A program made the position numbers and the translations under genes. A model generated the notes under the pieces. The model searched no databases. It saw nothing but the letters and a program-made list of their open reading frames with translations, and was not told the DNA's origin. A stretch of DNA of 64,000 nt from Panicum virgatum (lineage: Eukaryota > Streptophyta > Magnoliopsida > Poales > Poaceae): assembly GCF_016808335.1 (NCBI RefSeq), contig NC_053147.1, positions 69,748,960-69,812,959 on the forward strand. The letters run 5' to 3'. Positions 9,617 to 21,641 of this stretch are shown here, one piece after another (positions within the stretch are counted from its first letter, which is position 1; each line of letters begins with the position of its first letter).

Positions 9617-9803
9617 GGCCCATGGGAGGGGCGCGCGTGCTCGTGCGCGCATAGGAGGCCCGATGGAGGGATGGGATCGGAGACGGAGGGGGCAACTCTC
9701 AAGCTCTACTGCTACTGGGGTGGGGGTGGATTCATTGATTGATTGCAACGCCGGCGAGGCGGGCGGCGGGCGTTGACTTGGCGCCAAGCCACTGCCTGCC
9801 TGC

Positions 9804-10407
9804 TAGGGTTGAAAATGGGACGGGAAAATCCCGTCCCGACCGGCTCCGTTTACCGTTTAAACCGATCGTAAATCGTTTCCGCGAAAAAAATAGGAAAATG
9901 GGAAAACAAAACGGGAAAACGGGCGGGAACGGGAACGGTTGGAGTGTTTTCCCGACCGTTTTCACGGTTCCCGTTTTCACGGTTCCCGTTTTCAGCCGGG
10001 AAAATTCCCGCGGAAATTCCCGTATTTGTCGTAGTCGGATGTGTTACCTGTGTTGGAAACGTGAATTGTTGTTTGCATGTGTTCCAACGTGAATTGTGAA
10101 TTCGTGATTCACTTTACTTGTGTTTCTTAGTTATACGAGTCTTGTTTCCATGTTATTTATGCATAGTTGTAATTATTTTATCGAGTTAAATGTTTGAAGT
10201 GGTTGTATGTATTTTCCGTTTTGAGTTATCGATTCTCGATCGTAATCGGCATGCTCCCGACCGATTGATTCTGTTCCCGATATCCCGTAATACCGATTTC
10301 GTTTTCCCGTCCGATTTTCTCGTTCCCGTTTCCGTTCCCGACAAAAAATATAGTTGCAGAAACGGTTGAGAGATTTTCCCGACCGTTGCCGACGGTTTTC
10401 ATCCCTA
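9804..10407. mobile_element. Non-autonomous hAT transposon, 604 bp
   Basis: Ends are TAGGGTTGAAAA and its inverse TTTTCATCCCTA. An exact 8-bp duplication CTGCCTGC flanks the element (9796-9803 and 10408-10415). The subterminal zones are crowded with GGGAAAA and CCCGT motifs. It has no transposase and sits just upstream of the receptor kinase start codon, within its probable promoter. Confidence 0.9.
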
Positions 10408-10415
10408 CTGCCTGC

Positions 10416-12716
10416 CTCGCGCAGTCGCGCTCGGGAGAGAGAGACCGCAATGCAAGTGGTGTGGACCCATTGCTCTTGTTTATAGTAGTATTTATTATAT
10501 ATACTCGTAGTTGACAAGACAAGATGCGATGCAATGCAAAGGCAACCCTGGGTCGTTGTTTGTTGCGCGGGTGGTGGCTTGGATTTAATGATTCAAATTA
10601 AGTTCAAACTAACCTGCAAATCATATTTATTTTCCCTCCAATTTTGTTTGTGCAGGCGATGCACTGCATATTTGCATCAGTAACAATTTTGCTAATCTAT
10701 TACCTCCTCTATTCCAAATTATAATTCGTTTGACTTTTTACTCTAAATATAATCACTTGTCTTATTCAAAAAAAATTGTTATAAGTTTCTTTAATAATAG
10801 AAGTTTTTAAGAATAATTTAAATTTTAATATGTTTGCACAACTTTTTTAGTGGACTTTACCAAGAATGCCGTAATAAGAATCTACTGTATGGACGATCCA
10901 TTGTACATGATCGCTGCCATGGTTTGAACCTCTACTTGAGGAAATTAAAGGATCGGGAACGGTCGAGGCCCAAAATAGGGCATCAGTGAACTTAATGAAG
11001 GGATGGGCCGTAATGGGCCACTATGAACTTTAGTTGAACTTAGAAAATCACGGCCCATATAATTATTCCTTATTTTATGCTCACTAATCATGATATGATA
11101 TGTATTTTTCTGGGCAAATCAGGTTAAGCGGGCCCAAAAGACAATCCCAGCCCATCAACGGTTCTTAAAACGATGGGCCGAAGTCGAGGCACTTGGGCCC
11201 GGTACGGGGACAACATGACCATAGCCCCGGACTGCGTGCGGAGAAAGAGACCCCGGGATGCCGGCATGGGGTGACAACATGAGGCACCCCGAGGCCCTGC
11301 CCAACAGGCATGCCCCACTTGTTGGATGGCGCCCCCCACGGAGGGTCGTGTTCATACACCATCGATGGCAAGCCTCCACCCCACGTCCACAGAGAAGGCA
11401 ATAGATAGAATAGAAAGGCAACATGTAAAGAAATCGACTCCTTTTGAGATGTAAATCACTCGGAGGGTGAGACCACCACCGAATACTAAACAGAAAACAC
11501 ACAAGATGACGTATCTGTCTAAACCATTGTGTCCCCTAAACGTCTCACCGGCATGCAGGACCTCGCTGCGTGTTACACCCCCTGATCCAATCTCGATCCC
11601 TGTTTGCAGTATTCACCCACCGTCAATACTAATCCTCATTAATCACTCATCCTAAGTGTTCTTTTATGGCCCATAACTTGTATACAAAATCATGGCATGT
11701 CAAATTAAATTTCGTCATACAAAGATATTGAACCCGAAGAGTAACAAGTAACAAATGACGTGAAAGATATGTTCACTTGCTATGAACTCATGTACTTAAG
11801 GATTGAGTTTTGTTTACTAATTTCAGTCAATGTTTCAATGGCTCACCTACACCTCACTTTTCTTCTCAAACCTCACGCAAATCGATCTAGAGGCGGAGAG
11901 TAACTTTAGGGTGGGTGTGTAACTGTAGGTGGTTGTGTATGGTGGACCCCAGAGATGTTACATCCCTGGTAACGGATAGTAACTTTAGGTTACTATATAT
12001 ATCATCCCAGCTGGTAACGATTATATATCATGGGGGAGAGTAAGTTTAGGTTTGAGATTTTTCTTCTCAAACCTGACGCAGTGCAATGTCGTGGTATATG
12101 TAATGCAAGCAACAAGGCCTGAAACAGCCGCACGCAGCTGTTTTACGTATTTCTTGCGATCGGTGGGTGGGTCGGGTCGATCTATCCCGACAACAAAAAA
12201 AAATAGCTAAGGCTAGATAGCAGCATGTTTTGCATGGCTACCCGTCCACGTCTGCGAGCTGTGCACGTACGTGTAGCAGGAATGTCCAAAATCCGTTGGC
12301 GTCTTGTTCGATGCATGCAATGCAAACTCGTACAAGGTAAGCCGTTAAGGATGGATCCATTCCATTCAACAAACAAAGCTAGTGAAAAGGGCCGGTAGGT
12401 CGATATATTCAAAAGCGCATGCATGCACGCAGCAACCATCCCATCCCATGGACCGGATCGGATCGGAGGGAACAAACAAATTAATTAAAACTGTGTGCGC
12501 ACACGCATGCATGCGTGCTGACATGGCATGACCCGCACGCATTGCATGCAGCTAGCACTATGTAGTATGTACAGCCAACCAACTAACTAGCTAGCTAGCG
12601 CGCACGTAACACACTACATATACGTGCATACGGTGATCGAATTGCATTGAACGTGCAGTGCAGTGCATACAGCTGGTGGGTGGTCGATCTGATCTGCCTC
12701 ACAGGGGATCCAAGCT
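10416..12716. other. Intergenic DNA and MYB upstream region
   Basis: About 10700-10860 resembles one half of a Stowaway-like element (TACCTCCTCTATTCC). About 11100-11660 is GC-richer and looks like an eroded LTR-type remnant, but no ends were found. The phrase TTCTTCTCAAACCT is repeated directly near 11865 and 12060. The last 300 bp before the MYB ATG are rich in GCATGC, GTGCA and GCTAGC motifs. I see no coding gene. Confidence 0.4.
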
Positions 12717-13679
12717 ATGGACGAGCGGCGGCGGCGGCCGGGGGACGATGAAGAAGCAGCGGCTAATAGCAGTGAACATCAGCCGCCGCCGAGGATGGAG
12801 ATGATGAAGAAGGGGTCGTGGAGCCCCGAGGAGGACAGCCTGCTGACCAGCCTGGTGGAGCAGCACGGCCCCCACCGCTGGAGCCTCATCAGCGCCGCCA
12901 TCCCCGGCCGCTCCGGCAAGTCCTGCCGCCTCCGCTGGTGCAACCAGCTCAGCCCCGACGTGCACCACCGCCCCTTCACGCCGCGCGAGGACGCGCTCAT
13001 CCTCGCCGCCCACGCCCGCTACGGCAACAAGTGGGCCACCATCGCGCGCCTCCTTCCGGGCCGCACCGACAACTCCATCAAGAACCACTGGAACTCCAAC
13101 CTACGCAGGTGCAGGCGCCGGGCGGCGGCGGCGGCGGCGCCGGCATCAACCTCCCGTGCTGCTGCTGCTGCTGCAGGCCCCCACCAGCCGCCGCGACGCA
13201 TCAACCTGCTGCTGCAGCAACAGCAATCTGCTGCATGTTTTGCTGCTCCATCGGCGGATGATCCGCCGCTACCAGCAGATCATCAGCAACAGTGCATGAT
13301 GGGATTATTAGATCAGCCCAACCCCAACACCAACAGCAGCACTCTGCTGCTGCATGGCCATGGCGGGACTCCAGCAGCTGAGCCGCCCACATCTCTGTCC
13401 CTGAGCCTGGGCCTACCACTGCCAGCTGCAGATCCACCAGAAGCCGCCGCCGCTGCCGATGAGGTCGTTGTTGCGGCGCTCAAGCTGCAGGCGCCAGAGC
13501 CGCCGGGCATGATGATGAGGCACCTGCAGCCTCATCATCAGGAAGCAGCAGCAAACGCGCAACTCATTGCGGCAGTGCGCCAGATGGTGAGGGAGGAGGT
13601 GCAGCGCCAGACAGGGCAGCTCGCCTGCTCACTTATGGCTGCTGCAGCATGGGCAAAGCAGCCACACCACCACCGTTGA
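12717..13679 (+). CDS. R2R3-MYB transcription factor, subgroup 22 (MYB44-like)
   Basis: An intronless gene of 320 residues. Repeat R2 begins at about residue 33 ([11 protein letters not shown]) and contains [18 protein letters not shown]3 (about 85-135) contains [23 protein letters not shown] and [13 protein letters not shown]. This R2-R3 signature is diagnostic of the MYB44/70/73/77 subgroup, which acts in abscisic acid, stress and auxin responses. The C-terminal half is low-complexity Ala/Gln/His. It contains an EAR-type repression motif LSLSLGL (about residue 228) and a helix [14 protein letters not shown] (about 285), matching the conserved C-terminal motif of the subgroup. The protein should bind MYB core sites in the nucleus. 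The EAR motif suggests that repression is possible. Lack of introns is normal for the subgroup. Confidence 0.93.
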   Translation: MDERRRRPGDDEEAAANSSEHQPPPRMEMMKKGSWSPEEDSLLTSLVEQHGPHRWSLISAAIPGRSGKSCRLRWCNQLSPDVHHRPFTPREDALILAAHARYGNKWATIARLLPGRTDNSIKNHWNSNLRRCRRRAAAAAAPASTSRAAAAAAGPHQPPRRINLLLQQQQSAACFAAPSADDPPLPADHQQQCMMGLLDQPNPNTNSSTLLLHGHGGTPAAEPPTSLSLSLGLPLPAADPPEAAAAADEVVVAALKLQAPEPPGMMMRHLQPHHQEAAANAQLIAAVRQMVREEVQRQTGQLACSLMAAAAWAKQPHHHR

Positions 13680-14129
13680 TCGATCGATTAGCCATCATCT
13701 ATACTATATACTAGTATCTATATATTTTCCTTGTATTTAATTAATTTCATGCATGGGTTTAGTTTGTTGGTCTGCCAAACTCAGACAGCTACCATATAGG
13801 AGTACTGTGGTTTGGCTTATGTATTGTCGCGATCTTCTTGTGCATTTACTTTAATTTATTGTATTCAATTCCCTTTTGCATGTGTTTAATTTATTTATAT
13901 ATATCTATATCTATGTCTATTTCTAAAGCGAGTAAGGTTTCCACCTAAATTTTTTGTTCGGACCGTATTGTTTCATTGACAAGTGGACCTTAGTCCATCC
14001 CGTATGCGAATCGGACTAGCCCTCCGTCCATGACATGATCACGTAGATTCCTACAAATTAACAAATGGATAATTGTACGTATCCGATATTTATACCAACT
14101 ATATCCGTAGCAACACACGAGCATAAATG
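13680..14129 (+). other. MYB 3' flank
   Basis: The stop is followed by TGATCGATCGAT and AT-rich DNA with TATATA runs, consistent with a 3' UTR. From about 13950 the sequence is unremarkable. No gene is seen. Confidence 0.45.
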
Positions 14130-14540
14130 CCTAGAAAATAGAAACCAATGCTTCCAAGAAATTTTAGAAACCGAGTATTTCGGTTCTCGGTTATTTCAGT
14201 TTGGTTTTGGTTCTAACCGAACTAACGAAATTTTTTTGGCAGAAGCTAAGATAACAAAAAAAATATACATATTCTATAGCAAATTTAGGTAATATTAATA
14301 ATAATCGAGAAGGGAACAACAACAATATAGTAATAAGAGAAATACATAGCTATTGAAATATGACACATCACCTATAAACTAAATATACTCTTACAAAATG
14401 TAAGGTTTATGTAATTCGGTTCTTTTGGTTAATTTTGTTATCCGAGAGTAGGAACCGAACTTTTTTTATTATTTTAGTTTCATAGTTTTGGTTTCGGTTA
14501 TTTTGGATCCAATTCTGGTTCTTTCGGTTCCGGGTTAATC
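14130..14540. mobile_element. hAT-related relic with TCGGTT repeats
   Basis: Both ends are rich in TTTCGGTT/AACCGAA motifs like those of the 1924-2868 element, around an AT-rich core. No clean ends or target duplication could be found, so this is a decayed relative or fragment. Confidence 0.45.
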
Positions 14541-14879
14541 ATGCCAATCCTGAAGCACAACCAGTGCAGGTCGAGAGTTGACGAGACACGCACTGGGCGG
14601 TGAGGACGACATTAGGGGAGAGCGAGAGAGAGAGAGGAGTGGTTTAGGGTTCGACACATGGCATGCCAAATGCATATTTGGCCCAAGAGGGAAGGGGTGG
14701 GGAGCTGTTTGGGCCCGTTGTGGGCTTAAATTGCACCAGTGGAGGGGTTAGGCTTGATTGCATATAGGGGTGATAAGGGTATTTAAAATTTAATTTAGGT
14801 AATCTAAGAACCGGGTTCTAAAAGGTCGGGCTCTAATCTATTTAGAAGAAATAAAATTTTGGGTTTGAGAGGGGTTTGA

Positions 14880-15310
14880 GCATTTACCTTTGGTGGTGTA
14901 GTTGTTCTCCAGGTTGATGATCTTCTTAATGTGTTTGTCGCCCTTTCTTCTACAGTTCTGTCATCTTATGATAATCTTGAACTTTTTTTCTCAACCACCA
15001 CAGAGCCCCACTTCTTGGTAGTCCTCACTCTAGTAGTCTTTTTCTTGATATCAACATATTTTCCTTGATTATCTTTGGTCACTTGAGTTGTCAAACCTTC
15101 CTGATCCATCATCCTTTTCCCACCTCTTCCTTCTTCTGGCTCCTCTTAAGAGCATTTTGATGGGGCACTAGCTTGCAGGTGAATGTTACTCAAAGATGAC
15201 ATAATGTGTTCAGGTAGCTGAAATCTATCATTCAGTGCAGCCTCATTTGCCTTAGCTGGCATGGTGAAAATTGGGGCATTAGAGTCCATCTGATGTGGAC
15301 AACACTGGCT
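14880..15310 (-). pseudogene. LINE ORF1-like (DUF4283/zinc-knuckle type) C-terminal relic
   Basis: The minus strand reads TTKKWGSVVVEKKSSRLS, then a stop, then DDRTVEERA and, after a frameshift, HIKKIINLEN. This matches the conserved C-terminal tail of plant L1-type ORF1 proteins, in the pattern KWGPV-x-V-x-R-x-S-R with a later LE. Upstream sense codons are interrupted by further stops. No endonuclease or reverse transcriptase follows, so this is a decayed fragment. The assignment rests on pattern memory and would need a search. Confidence 0.4.
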
Positions 15311-15467
15311 GTGGATCATCTAAATCCTGATTTTTAATTTGAAATGAACTCTCTTTCTACATTCACTACCTCCATTTCTCAAACAAATTGGAATATTCGA
15401 GCTTCATCCATCCCTTCCTCCTGCATTCCCAGGATCATCAACATCTCCTATTTGATCCTCATTGTCA

Positions 15468-15870
15468 CACCCCAAAATTTCAATTTTAGGTTGTGAACAT
15501 CTTTTCGAATATATTTGTTCATCATCTTTATATTTTGAGAATTATCCAGCTTTTACTGGCTTTTATTCTCAACTTTCTATAGGAATTCCTTTTCTTGAAA
15601 ACATCTAGACTCTTTCACGAGCGCTCTAAATATTTTATTGGAGCTTCTTGTGTTCTAAATATTCTGTGAAAATTGTTTTTATCTCTCATAATTTTTGGAT
15701 ATTAACAGAGCTTATTTCTTCTTCCAAGCTTGAGAAAAGAATTATTTCCTTTTCTTTATTCTTTTCTCTCACTTCTTCCTTTTTCTTTTCTCCCCTTGAT
15801 TTTTTTTCCTCCGCCAGCCCACTTTGGCCCGTGAGGCTATACCCTATACCTCGCTTCTTCTCGTCTCCGT
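15468..15870. mobile_element. Possible LTR fragment (TGTCACACCCC start)
   Basis: The sequence TGTCACACCCCAAAATTT resembles the start of several plant Ty3/gypsy LTRs. The block is pyrimidine-rich toward its end. No matching CA end, target duplication or partner LTR was found, so this stays tentative. Confidence 0.25.
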
Positions 15871-15874
15871 TTTA

Positions 15875-16195
15875 GGCCGTGTTTAGATAGGGCGTAAAAT
15901 TTTTTTGCGACGGAATCTTACTAATTTGAAGTAATAAATGAAGTTTATTTATAAATTTTTTTGCACAGATGGGTTGTAAATCGCGAGACGAATCTAATGA
16001 TGCTAATTAATTCATAATTAGCGGATGGTCACTGTAGCATCACTATTGCAAATCATGGATTAAGTAGGCTCATTAGATTCGTCTCGCGATTTACAGCCCA
16101 TCCATGCAAAAAGTTTTGTAAATAGACTTTATTTAGTATTCCATGCATATGTTAAAATATTTGATGTAATATTTTTTTATGTTTACGGGGTTTAC
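15875..16195. mobile_element. Tourist-like MITE, copy 2, right end damaged
   Basis: The left end GGCCGTGTTTAGAT and the internal inverted pair around TAAATCGCGAGACGAATC match the copy at 4384-4739. The right side follows that copy to TTTACGGGGTTTA and then diverges, so the terminal repeat has been lost. Confidence 0.65.
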
Positions 16196-16801
16196 GGGTA
16201 AAGATCTGAAACGTTTCAGGGCCTTGGTCTCTTGCGAAGGGAACCAGAAACCACAGCGCCGCACAAAAGCCTTGAGACCCACGCCTAATCCTTCTGCCGC
16301 CGCACACTTGCCCCGTATCAGCTAGCAGTAATACTTTTCTCTCGTAGCAAATTAAACAACAGCCACCATCCGTAACCAAGCGAAAAGAAGGAGAGGAGGC
16401 TCAGCAGGAGAGAAAAGAGCGTGTCAAATCAGCATATTTTTGGACTGGCCCAAGAGACTGGTTTTGTCCCGGCGTGGGCCTAATTGCCACCCGATGACAC
16501 GAAACATCCTCTCCTCAATCTCAAAGCCCTCCCAACTGCTGATTTTTTGCAAACTTTGAGGCAGAGATATTCTATTTATATATATATGCTAGTAATAATA
16601 TATCATAAGTATATTTATATTTATATACAGAGAGAGAGATTTCGCATTTGAAAAGTGTGGGGGAAAGACACGGAGGCGCGAGACGTGGAGTGGGCGGGTG
16701 GGCCCGCGTGACAGCGGTTGGCGTGGCAACTAGCGAAGAAAAAGGAGGGGGCCGGGCCGGCCGGCCCTCTTGCGTTTCGTTTTCTCCTCGACTTGCTTAA
16801 T
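16196..16801. other. Upstream region of the sucrose transporter
   Basis: There is an AT-rich track with TATATATATA near 16580 and an AG repeat near 16630. After this comes GC-rich DNA with GGGCCGGGCCGGCCGG near 16750. Once the LINE-like insert is removed, this block lies within about 150-750 bp of the SUT2 start codon and probably contains its promoter. No gene is seen. Confidence 0.4.
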
Positions 16802-16813
16802 TGAATCTGAGAC

Positions 16814-17144
16814 GCGAATTCGCTTGTACTCTGAATGATAAGGACCGTCTAGTGGGACGGGTTTAAATTTTGGTCCTCGTATTTTTTCTTAGGAATTTTT
16901 TAGAATTTATTGGTGTTACACGTTAAGTGGTAAGCGGCGTTTCCGTCGACGACGAGGCGCCAGTGGCGACTTCGGAAATCTTCAGATCTGCTGGTGCTCA
17001 GTCCTTCGGAGGTGCTCATAGGGGCAGGGTTTGTGTATATGTATTCGGTGCTCATAGGATAAGATTTGCGTATGTGTATTCATAGGGTATAAGTGTGCGT
17101 GCATGTTATGGGTGTCATCGTTGTACCGTGTGATTAAAAAAAAA
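16814..17144 (+). mobile_element. Truncated LINE (or LINE-tailed SINE) with 12-bp TSD
   Basis: The 331-bp insert ends in an A-tract and is bounded by the exact duplication TGAATCTGAGAC (16802-16813 and 17145-17156). Its 3' part (GGAGGTGCTCATAGGG, with a repeat of GTGCTCATAGG, then ATTAAAAAAAAA) is the tail common to grass L1-type LINEs and Au-type SINEs. It lies about 150 bp upstream of the SUT2 ATG, likely inside the leader or core promoter. Confidence 0.8.
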
Positions 17145-17302
17145 TGAATCTGAGACTGGAGAGGATGCCTTCCTTCTTCCTTGGGGGTATTATTTATCAT
17201 CAAATCAATTACCTGCTCTGCTCGGCTCCACTGCTCCCTGCTGCTCCTCCGTCCCCTCCCATACCCAATAGTCCCATCCCTGAGACCCAGGCCAGACCAG
17301 GC

Positions 17303-20300
17303 ATGCCGCGCACGGCGGCGGCTGCGGCGCCCCCCGCGCGGAAGGTGCCCCTCCGCAAGCTGCTGCGCGCGGCGTCGGTGGCCTGCGGGGTGCAGTTCGG
17401 CTGGGCGCTGCAGCTGTCGCTGCTCACCCCCTACGTGCAGGAGCTCGGCATCCCGCACGCCTTCGCCAGCCTCGTCTGGCTCTGCGGCCCGCTCTCCGGC
17501 CTCCTCGTCCAGCCCCTCGTCGGCCACCTCTCCGACCGCATCGCCCCGGCCGCCTCCCCGCTCGGCCGCCGCAGGCCCTTCATCGCCGCCGGCGCCGCCT
17601 CCATCGCCGCCGCCGTCCTCACCGTCGGATTCTCCGCCGACCTCGGCCGCATCTTCGGCGACGACATCACCCCGGGGAGGACGCGCCTCGGAGCCATCTG
17701 CGTCTACCTCGTCGGATTCTGGCTGCTCGATGTCGGCAACAACGCCACGCAGGGGCCCTGCAGGGCCTTCCTAGCGGACCTCACCGGTCGGTTACAATAC
17801 AACCTATTCCTTGCTTCATTGCTTGATTGCTTGCTGGATACCAAGCAATTTTGCGGATCGCGAGGGCCAAGCGAAAAACGGCCTCGCCCCCGATATTTTC
17901 CTTCTCTCCACGGCTGCGTTTCAATTGCCCCCTTTATTATTAATAATCAAATCAAAATACTCCTAACTGATGATGAAAAACAGGGTCGCTTTCCCCTTTG
18001 GCCCCCGAGACCAGACAGATTCTTTGCTCCGATGCGACTGCCTAGTGCCTACCTACCCTCTTCATTTCTGCCTCTCTTTTTTGCCCTGCCAGCTGGACCA
18101 TCATTAGATTAGCATCAAAGTTTAGCAGGACTGGACAACGAACAACTAATGACGTGACAATACGTTTTCTTTCAATAAATACATATAATTTAGGGTCAAG
18201 TTAAAGTTAGTATAAGTATACATATGTCACCAACAATTGTTGTTGTTTCCCCCAAACCTCTCTCTCCCTCTCTCCTTATATATATGCCATGCCAAGGGAT
18301 CGATGAGTGTGGGGGAGGCCAAGGGATCGCTTTCGTATTCAGGCAAGCAGGCAGGCAGGCCTACACAGCCAGAGATATTTAATTCAAGTGTTACAGCATT
18401 ATTGTTGCAAGTTTGGAATCATAGGGCGGTCAGCATCTTTTGCCGGCATCCAAGTATTAAAGGGCCCTCGTTAATAATTGCAAGGCTCAGAATGGTTTGT
18501 GCCCCTGTGGCTGCGGGCTGTTATCAGCAAAGAGGCAACATCTGATGCAACATTACTCTGCGATAGTAAGATCTGTGCTCGTGGTGATAGGATATTTATC
18601 AGGGTCTTTTTTTGTAAGAAAAATAGATGATTATTTAAAGTATCTTCTGTTTAAGCAGTTTTAGCCCATAGCCAATCTGAGCTCTGATGAGCTTTTCAGT
18701 TTCCTAGTTCTGTTCTGAGATCGTACACACCTTAAATCGTTAGTATTTTTCCGCTATTGGTCATAATCTAGATTTTCTCATGTCATAACTTGGAAATGAC
18801 TTCCTTATAACCCTTCATATGGCAGAGAACGACCCAAGGAGGACTCGGATTGCTAATGCATACTTTTCACTCTTCATGGCCCTGGGAAACATACTTGGAT
18901 ATGCCACCGGAGCATACAGTGGCTGGTATAGGATATTTCCTTTCACTGTTACACCATCCTGCAGCATGAGTTGTGCCAACCTCAAGTCTGCCTTTCTTCT
19001 TGACATTATTGTTCTGGTGATTACGACATACATTACTGTAGCATCAGTGCAAGAGCCGCAAACTTTTGGAGGTGATGAAGCAGAATACCCAGGTACCGAA
19101 CAGGAAGCTTTCCTCTGGGAGCTTTTTGGGTCATTCAGATACTTCACGCTACCAGTTTGGATGGTCTTAATTGTCACTGCCCTTACATGGATTGGATGGT
19201 TTCCTTTTATCCTCTTTGATACTGATTGGATGGGCCGAGAGATCTACCGAGGAAGCCCAGACAACCCAGGAGAGACTCAAAGATACCATGATGGTGTGAG
19301 AATGGGTTCTTTTGGTCTAATGCTGAACTCTGTCCTTCTTGGATTCACCTCTGTTGTACTAGAAAAGTTATGTAGGAAGTGGGGAGCTGGACTAGTATGG
19401 GGTGTCTCCAATATACTGATGGCGTTATGCTTTGTGGCTATGCTTGTTATTACATATGTCGCAAAGAACACGGATTATCCTCCCAATGGAGTACCTCCAA
19501 CTGGCATTGTCATTGCTTCTCTTGTGGTTTTTACAATTTTAGGAGCACCCCTGGCGGTGAGTAACATGATTATCTTTTTCGACAGAACGATATTTTAGTC
19601 CACTACCAGCTCACTCATTATGTTGTTCGTTTGTATATTTAATTTATTTCATTGTTTGCAGATTACATACAGTATACCATATGCAATGGCTGCTAGTCGT
19701 GTTGAAAATCTGGGCCTTGGCCAAGGTATTTCCATTTTGTGGACGCATTATTGTCATGATTGCATTTCTTAAAATTTATCTGTTTTTCCCTTGCAGGTCT
19801 AGCAATGGGCATTCTAAATTTAGCTATCGTCATACCACAGGTAATTACCTTTCTTAATGTTTTTTCCAGACTTTGGTTCAGTGTTATGCATATTTCGAGT
19901 CCAGTGCAACTATGAACAGATAATGGATCCAAGTAATCCTATCCAATAATATTTGCACTAAGTGATAGTTGGTTCCAGAACCCAATTTTAAAAATGGTTT
20001 ATATTCTTAATAACATCTTAAAGGCAATAAGATATGGTTTGAATTTGAACTTCAGGTTCAAATGATGTTACTCACTTGTCTTACTCTTTATTTGTAGTGT
20101 AAAATTACAGATAGGCCAGATTTGGTCTTCAGTTAATTGTAACACATGGCAACATGAGACAAAGAACAAGAAGCCCACGATGACGAATCACTGTATCGTT
20201 GAATAATATAGAAGCGGTGGTGTTGCAGTGGCTCTATCAACACAAGTGGATTCCCTATTGGAGAAACTTTCATGAATAGTTTGCATTTGGATCATAATGC

Positions 20301-20944
20301 AACAAGCTCCACCTAGAGTGAAATTCCCTTATGTAGTAGAAATCAACCATGTGCCACCAAAGTCAGGAATAATCAATGCGTGAGATGATCTTAGTCTTTT
20401 CCAAAAGATCCACATGAAGCGAACGGAGAAAACAATTGGCAGGTCTGAAACCCGACATAACAAACCAGGCAGACATATCAAATTCTTTGAATAATCCACA
20501 ATACAAGCCAAAACTCAATATGTGCAACTGGCCTCTAATGTGAGTGAAAAACTGTGGTCTGCATTTGGTGGTCCAAATCAAACCCTGGAAAAATTTTGTG
20601 TGTGTATAGGAGAAAACAGAACCATCCGCACGGATGTTTTGCATGAGCTGGTAAACTAGGTTTATGGCAAAAGGACACTAGCATGTTATTTCTCAGAGTT
20701 GAAGCTCAACTAGAGTCAGGATAAGATGTGATGCAACTTCTGAGGACATCACTGACACTGGTGCCTCCTGCAGGTTATTGTGTCACTTGGTAGTGGGCCA
20801 TGGGATCAACTGTTCGGCGGTGGCAATGCGCCGGCTTTTGCGGTGGCAGCCGGTGCATCGTTCATCGGTGGGCTGGTGGCTATTCTGGGGCTTCCACGAG
20901 CTCGCATTGCATCATCGAGGAGGAGAGGCGGGACACACCGATAA
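17303..20944 (+). CDS. SUT2: Sucrose transporter, SUT2/SUT4 clade (tonoplast type)
   Basis: Five exons: 17303-17786, 18826-19556, 19662-19725, 19797-19840 and 20774-20944. All junctions are GT-AG and phases agree, giving 497 residues. It is a twelve-helix MFS proton/sucrose symporter. [17 protein letters not shown] in helix 1, [10 protein letters not shown] in the loop 2-3 signature, [18 protein letters not shown] across the first splice, and LPVWMVLI all read as the SUT4-type family. Rice SUT2 is the closest sequence I recall. Members of this clade export sucrose from the vacuole. The C-terminal SRRRGGTHR is basic. Intron 1 (1,039 bp) and intron 4 (933 bp) are long and the others short. A LINE-like insert lies just upstream. 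No broken residue is seen, so the gene looks functional. Confidence 0.95.
19841..20773. other. SUT2 intron 4, possible inserted sequence
   Basis: This 933-bp intron is unusually long beside introns 2 and 3 (105 and 71 bp). Its middle (about 20090-20650) has an open minus-strand reading of 93 codons without a motif I recognise. An inserted fragment is possible, but no ends or target duplication were found. Confidence 0.35.
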
Positions 20945-21641
20945 GGTGCATAGTACGTACATAATGTGTATGATGTGGAAGTGTTGCAACTTGCGACAAT
21001 TCTTTGCGGGGAAATTTATGGGGAGGCGGGTTTTGGAGAAGAGCAGGAAGCTCGTGAATGATGTCCTTTTCCTTTCCTTTTTGGCGGTTTGCCCTGTTGA
21101 GCTATTTTTGGCTTTGTCTCCGATCCATCATTTGTGGTTTGGAATGTATGTATGTGTATGTATGTACGTCGGTCATGTGTAGGGAGGTTAATAATTAATA
21201 AATAAAAGTTACAGGAGTTACGTTTACTGGCAGGAAGATCTTTATATATTCTGGTTGATATATATAAATCTAGTTCTTTTGTTGAACACAATCACACAGC
21301 AGCTAGAACACAGATGAACACAAGGATGTAGAGAAGGGAATTCTTTTTGGGTTGATTTCATCTTTTTCTTTTCCAGTGTTACAACTGATGAAAGGGACCT
21401 CATATTTATAGATGGAGAGTCTCATATGAGTACAAATGCATAGTGTATGAACACTTGAATTTCTTCCTCCTCTCATTAATTTGGCCACCATTCAAAGTCT
21501 TTGGTCAGATACTATTTCTTTACAACAGTATGTATGTACGTATGTATGTATGTAGTAGAGCCTGAGAATTAATGGAGATGCTACCATTTATGTATACTAG
21601 TACATATACAAATAGAAATAGTATCATGTTGATTGGCCATC
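20945..21641. other. Convergent 3' region between SUT2 and the hydrolase gene
   Basis: This holds the 3' flanks of two convergent genes. It contains TATG-type microsatellites near 21145 and 21530-21555. Neither strand shows a further gene. Confidence 0.5.

Noticed and set aside
9617..9787. Upstream extension of the receptor kinase to 955 residues
   Set aside because: It begins at TTG, not ATG, and places 57 residues before the signal peptide.
10700..10860. Full Stowaway MITE
   Set aside because: Only one terminus resembles the family and no opposite end was found.
15468..15870. Complete LTR retrotransposon
   Set aside because: Only a possible start was found, with no second end, target duplication or coding region.
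18819..19598. Separate gene beginning MAENDPRR
   Set aside because: The first bases are intron. The segment is SUT2 exon 2, joined in phase to exon 1.
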